DNA of 7,986 nt from an uncultured Atopobiaceae bacterium. Lineage in GTDB: Bacteria; Actinomycetota; Coriobacteriia; Coriobacteriales; Atopobiaceae. Positions within the stretch are counted from its first letter, which is position 1. Each line of letters begins with the position of its first letter. The position numbers and the translations under genes are program-made. This document shows, in pieces, positions 6,195 to 7,986 of the stretch. The DNA lies in contig CAJOKK010000093.1 of the NCBI GenBank assembly GCA_905235165.1, forward strand, positions 1 to 7,986. The letters are read 5' to 3'. The notes below the pieces were generated by a model, which ran no database searches, had not been told where the DNA came from, and saw only the letters and a program-made list of their open reading frames with translations.

Positions 6195-7867
6195 CCAAGG
6201 CCGCGTTTCAGCGAAATGCTCGTTACCAGAAGGCGGCAGCTGGGCCTCTCGATCTCGCAGGCGTCCTCAGTGCTGAGGCTTAAGGAGCAGGTGCTCATCG
6301 CCTTCGAGGAGGGTGATTTCGAACATATTCCTAAGAGTGGCTATGCGCAGGGCATGCTTTCCTCCTACGCACGCTACCTTGGGCTGAATCCGCGTCAGGT
6401 GGTCAACCAGTTCCAGGAAGACCTCGACGAATACATCCGTGAGTCGCAACCCGTTTTTGCCGAGGATTACGAGACTCCTGAGAACTCGTATATGTCGATG
6501 CCTCGCTACCTGCCGACCGCAGGTGGCCCCGCCGGCGACCTCGGTGCCTTTGCCACCACGTCGCAGCCGCATTCGCGCCAGCAGTCGAGCCCGCTCGTCA
6601 CGCGTCGCTATGTCGGTTCGCTGCACGACGATCCCGAGCGCGCCTATGGCTATGAGGGTGAGACCCAGTCATACGGCCAGGTGCGAGGCGTTGCGCCGTC
6701 GCAGCCCATGGGCTATTCCACGCAAAGGACGCGCGCGGCGTCGACGCGCGCTCGCCGCAACTCCTCCATGGGGTCGGTCGGCCGTGACAACGTGACCACG
6801 CGTCGTGCCATTCCGACGAGCCATGTCGGCCCTGACGGCTACGACAACCAGGTGATTGACTACGAGCCCAATGCTCGCCAGTCGCGCGCTGGCGGTCGCC
6901 AGGCTCGCAAGTCTAACGATACCCTCTCGACGCTCGTCTCCTCGCTTCTCTCAGACACTCGTAAGCTTTCTATCGTTGCTGGTGCCGCAGTCGCGGTGGT
7001 TCTTGTCATCATCCTTGCCTTTGCCTTGGGCTCGGGATCGGGCAAGGACGACAAGGACGACAGCAAGACCGTCCCGGTGACCCAGAGCGAGACCAAGGAC
7101 GAGACGCAGACGGCCACGAATGCCGACAATGGAGCCATGACGGGCGACCAGACCGCCCAGAACAACGCAAATAACCTTGCTGCTGATGCTCAGAACAGTG
7201 CTCAGCCGGCAGCTACCCAGACCGACGTGGTCGTTACCGTTGGCTCTGGCCAGGTCTCCTGGGTGGAGATTCTCTGCGATGGCGAGAGCAAGGTCGCCAC
7301 TACCGTCACGGGCCCCTGGTCGCAGACCTATACCGTGCATGACTCCATAACCATCGAGGTCGGAGATACCGCCGCGGTTCAGGTTACGGAGAATGGCAAG
7401 CAGCGCCAGTTTGACTCCAAGAGCTCTGGTATCGGCACCATGACCATCAAGGGCACCCCGGCGCCTGCGCAAAACGTTAACGCCAATAATGCCAATAACG
7501 GCAACAACGCCAATAACGGCGGCAACGCCAACAATGCCAACAACAACGGCAAGGCAATAACGGCGGGGATAACGCTAATACCAACAACGCCAACAACAAT
7601 GGCAACAACAACGCCAACAATGCCAACAACAATGGTAACAATGGCGAGAATAACAATGGCAACAACGGCGGCAACAACTCGTCTGACAACAACAACTCCG
7701 GTTCGAATGAGCAGTCCGAGCCTGAGGGGCGCTCTGGCGACGGTGAGGATGAGTACTACGACAACATCGGCGGCATCGACGTCTATCTCGACTCCGATAC
7801 CGGCACCTACTACTTCTACGGAGAAGACGGTGCCATGTATAACGCCTCTGACGGCTCGCCGCTGTAG
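6192..7867 (+). CDS. rodZ: RodZ-like membrane protein with HTH and DUF4115-type domain, tail frameshifted
   Basis: RodZ-type proteins are single-pass membrane proteins linked to cell shape and the elongation machinery. Residues about 5-75 form an HTH_25-type domain (FSEMLVTRRRQLGLSISQAS, EEGDFEHIPKSGYAQGMLSSYARYLGL). A long basic, Gln/Ser/Arg-rich cytoplasmic linker follows. One membrane helix lies at about 261-279, after R257-K258, so the C-terminus should be outside. Residues about 344-423 resemble the RodZ C-terminal beta domain (VVVTVGSGQVSWVEILCDG to SGIGTMTIKG). An Asn/Gly/Ala-rich repeat starts at nt 7473. Near 7552 one base appears missing. The N-rich pattern continues only in the other frame, which ends at TAG 7867 with an acidic Tyr-rich tail (DEYYDNIGGIDVYLDSD). 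With one base restored the protein is 558 residues. Uncorrected, the frame becomes Thr/Pro-rich and stays open past the window, overlapping yajQ. The core domains are intact, so I list it as CDS. The symbol is by domain similarity. Confidence 0.82.
7473..7700 (+). repeat. Low-complexity Asn/Gly/Ala-coding repeat
   Basis: About 225 bases are built of AAC/AAT, GGC and GCC codons in irregular blocks such as AAC AAC GCC and AAC AAT GGC, encoding a flexible extracytoplasmic linker in the rodZ-like protein. The codon pattern holds in one frame up to about 7550 and in the frame one base back after it, so a C is probably missing between 7552 and 7553 (AAC GGC AA-GGC AAT AAC). Such repeats are prone to slippage and to assembly errors. 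In the uncorrected frame the same DNA encodes Thr/Pro-rich sequence. Confidence 0.85.
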
Positions 7868-7888
7868 GTTTCGCAGGGAGGATTACCA

Positions 7889-7986
7889 ATGGCCAAGGAA
7901 TCAAGCTTCGACGTCGTCTCGCAGGTTGACCTGCAGGAGGTTGACAACGCCTACCAGCAGGCAGCGCGTGAGCTCACGCAGCGCTA
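7889..7986 (+). CDS. yajQ: YajQ family nucleotide-binding protein, N-terminal part
   Basis: Only the first 32 codons are in the window, reading MAKESSFDVVSQVDLQEVDNAYQQAARELTQR. This closely matches the conserved start of YajQ (DUF520) proteins, which begin MAKESSFDIVSEVDLQEVDNA or similar. They are small cytoplasmic proteins of about 160-165 residues with two ferredoxin-like halves. Members have been reported to bind cyclic di-GMP or other nucleotides and to affect gene expression, but the role here cannot be told from the fragment. AGGGAGGA (7875-7882), six bases before the ATG, is a near-ideal ribosome binding site and confirms the start. The gene lies 21 bases after the rodZ-like stop, on the same strand, and is probably the next operon member. 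Confidence 0.93.
   Translation, partial: MAKESSFDVVSQVDLQEVDNAYQQAARELTQR

Noticed and set aside
6725..6760. GC-rich palindrome GCGTCGACGC inside the rodZ-like gene as an operator
   Set aside because: It lies mid-gene in an Arg/Ala/Ser-coding stretch where CG-rich codons give such palindromes by chance.
7477..7904. Leu-rich and Cys/Arg-rich open frames on the - strand across the Asn-coding repeat
   Set aside because: They are low-complexity complements of the AAC/GCC repeat. The apparent hydrophobic protein is an artefact of reading GTT/GGC blocks in reverse.

Overview
The window is GC-rich, gene-dense bacterial DNA with every supportable gene on the + strand. The order is the 3' part of pnp, then rnj (ribonuclease J), ftsK, a rodZ-like gene, and the 5' end of yajQ. 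The protein sequences and high GC suggest an actinobacterium, most likely of the class Coriobacteriia (Collinsella/Olsenella-like). This assignment is an impression from the proteins; no 16S or database match was available.

Layout. Positions 1-1485 hold the C-terminal two thirds of polynucleotide phosphorylase, followed by a strong hairpin terminator. The roughly 470-base gap up to 1954 has three parts: the terminator (1515-1554), a very long imperfect inverted repeat of about 180 bp (1579-1760) with a mirror-symmetric GAGCGA motif in its loop, and an AT-richer stretch that probably holds the promoter and 5' leader of rnj. From 1955 onward rnj, ftsK, the rodZ-like gene and yajQ are packed with gaps of 0, 3 and 21 bases, each behind a good Shine-Dalgarno sequence, which looks like one operon.

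Function. pnp and rnj encode two central RNA-decay enzymes, a 3' exonuclease and a 5' exonuclease/endonuclease. ftsK encodes the septal DNA translocase. The rodZ-like gene encodes a membrane protein with a cytoplasmic helix-turn-helix and an outer RodZ-type beta domain, of the type linked to cell shape. yajQ encodes a small nucleotide-binding protein.

Oddities. Two consecutive operon genes are broken in the sequence as given. ftsK carries a 7-bp tandem duplication (5785-5798) that shifts the frame and separates the last part of the motor and the DNA-reading gamma domain from the rest. The rodZ-like gene appears to lack one base near 7552 inside an Asn/Gly-rich repeat, so its acidic, tyrosine-rich tail is out of frame. 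These could be real mutations, switchable repeats or sequencing errors. I see no mobile element genes, CRISPR array, tRNA or rRNA, and no clearly new multi-gene system. The most unexplained element is the long intergenic inverted repeat.
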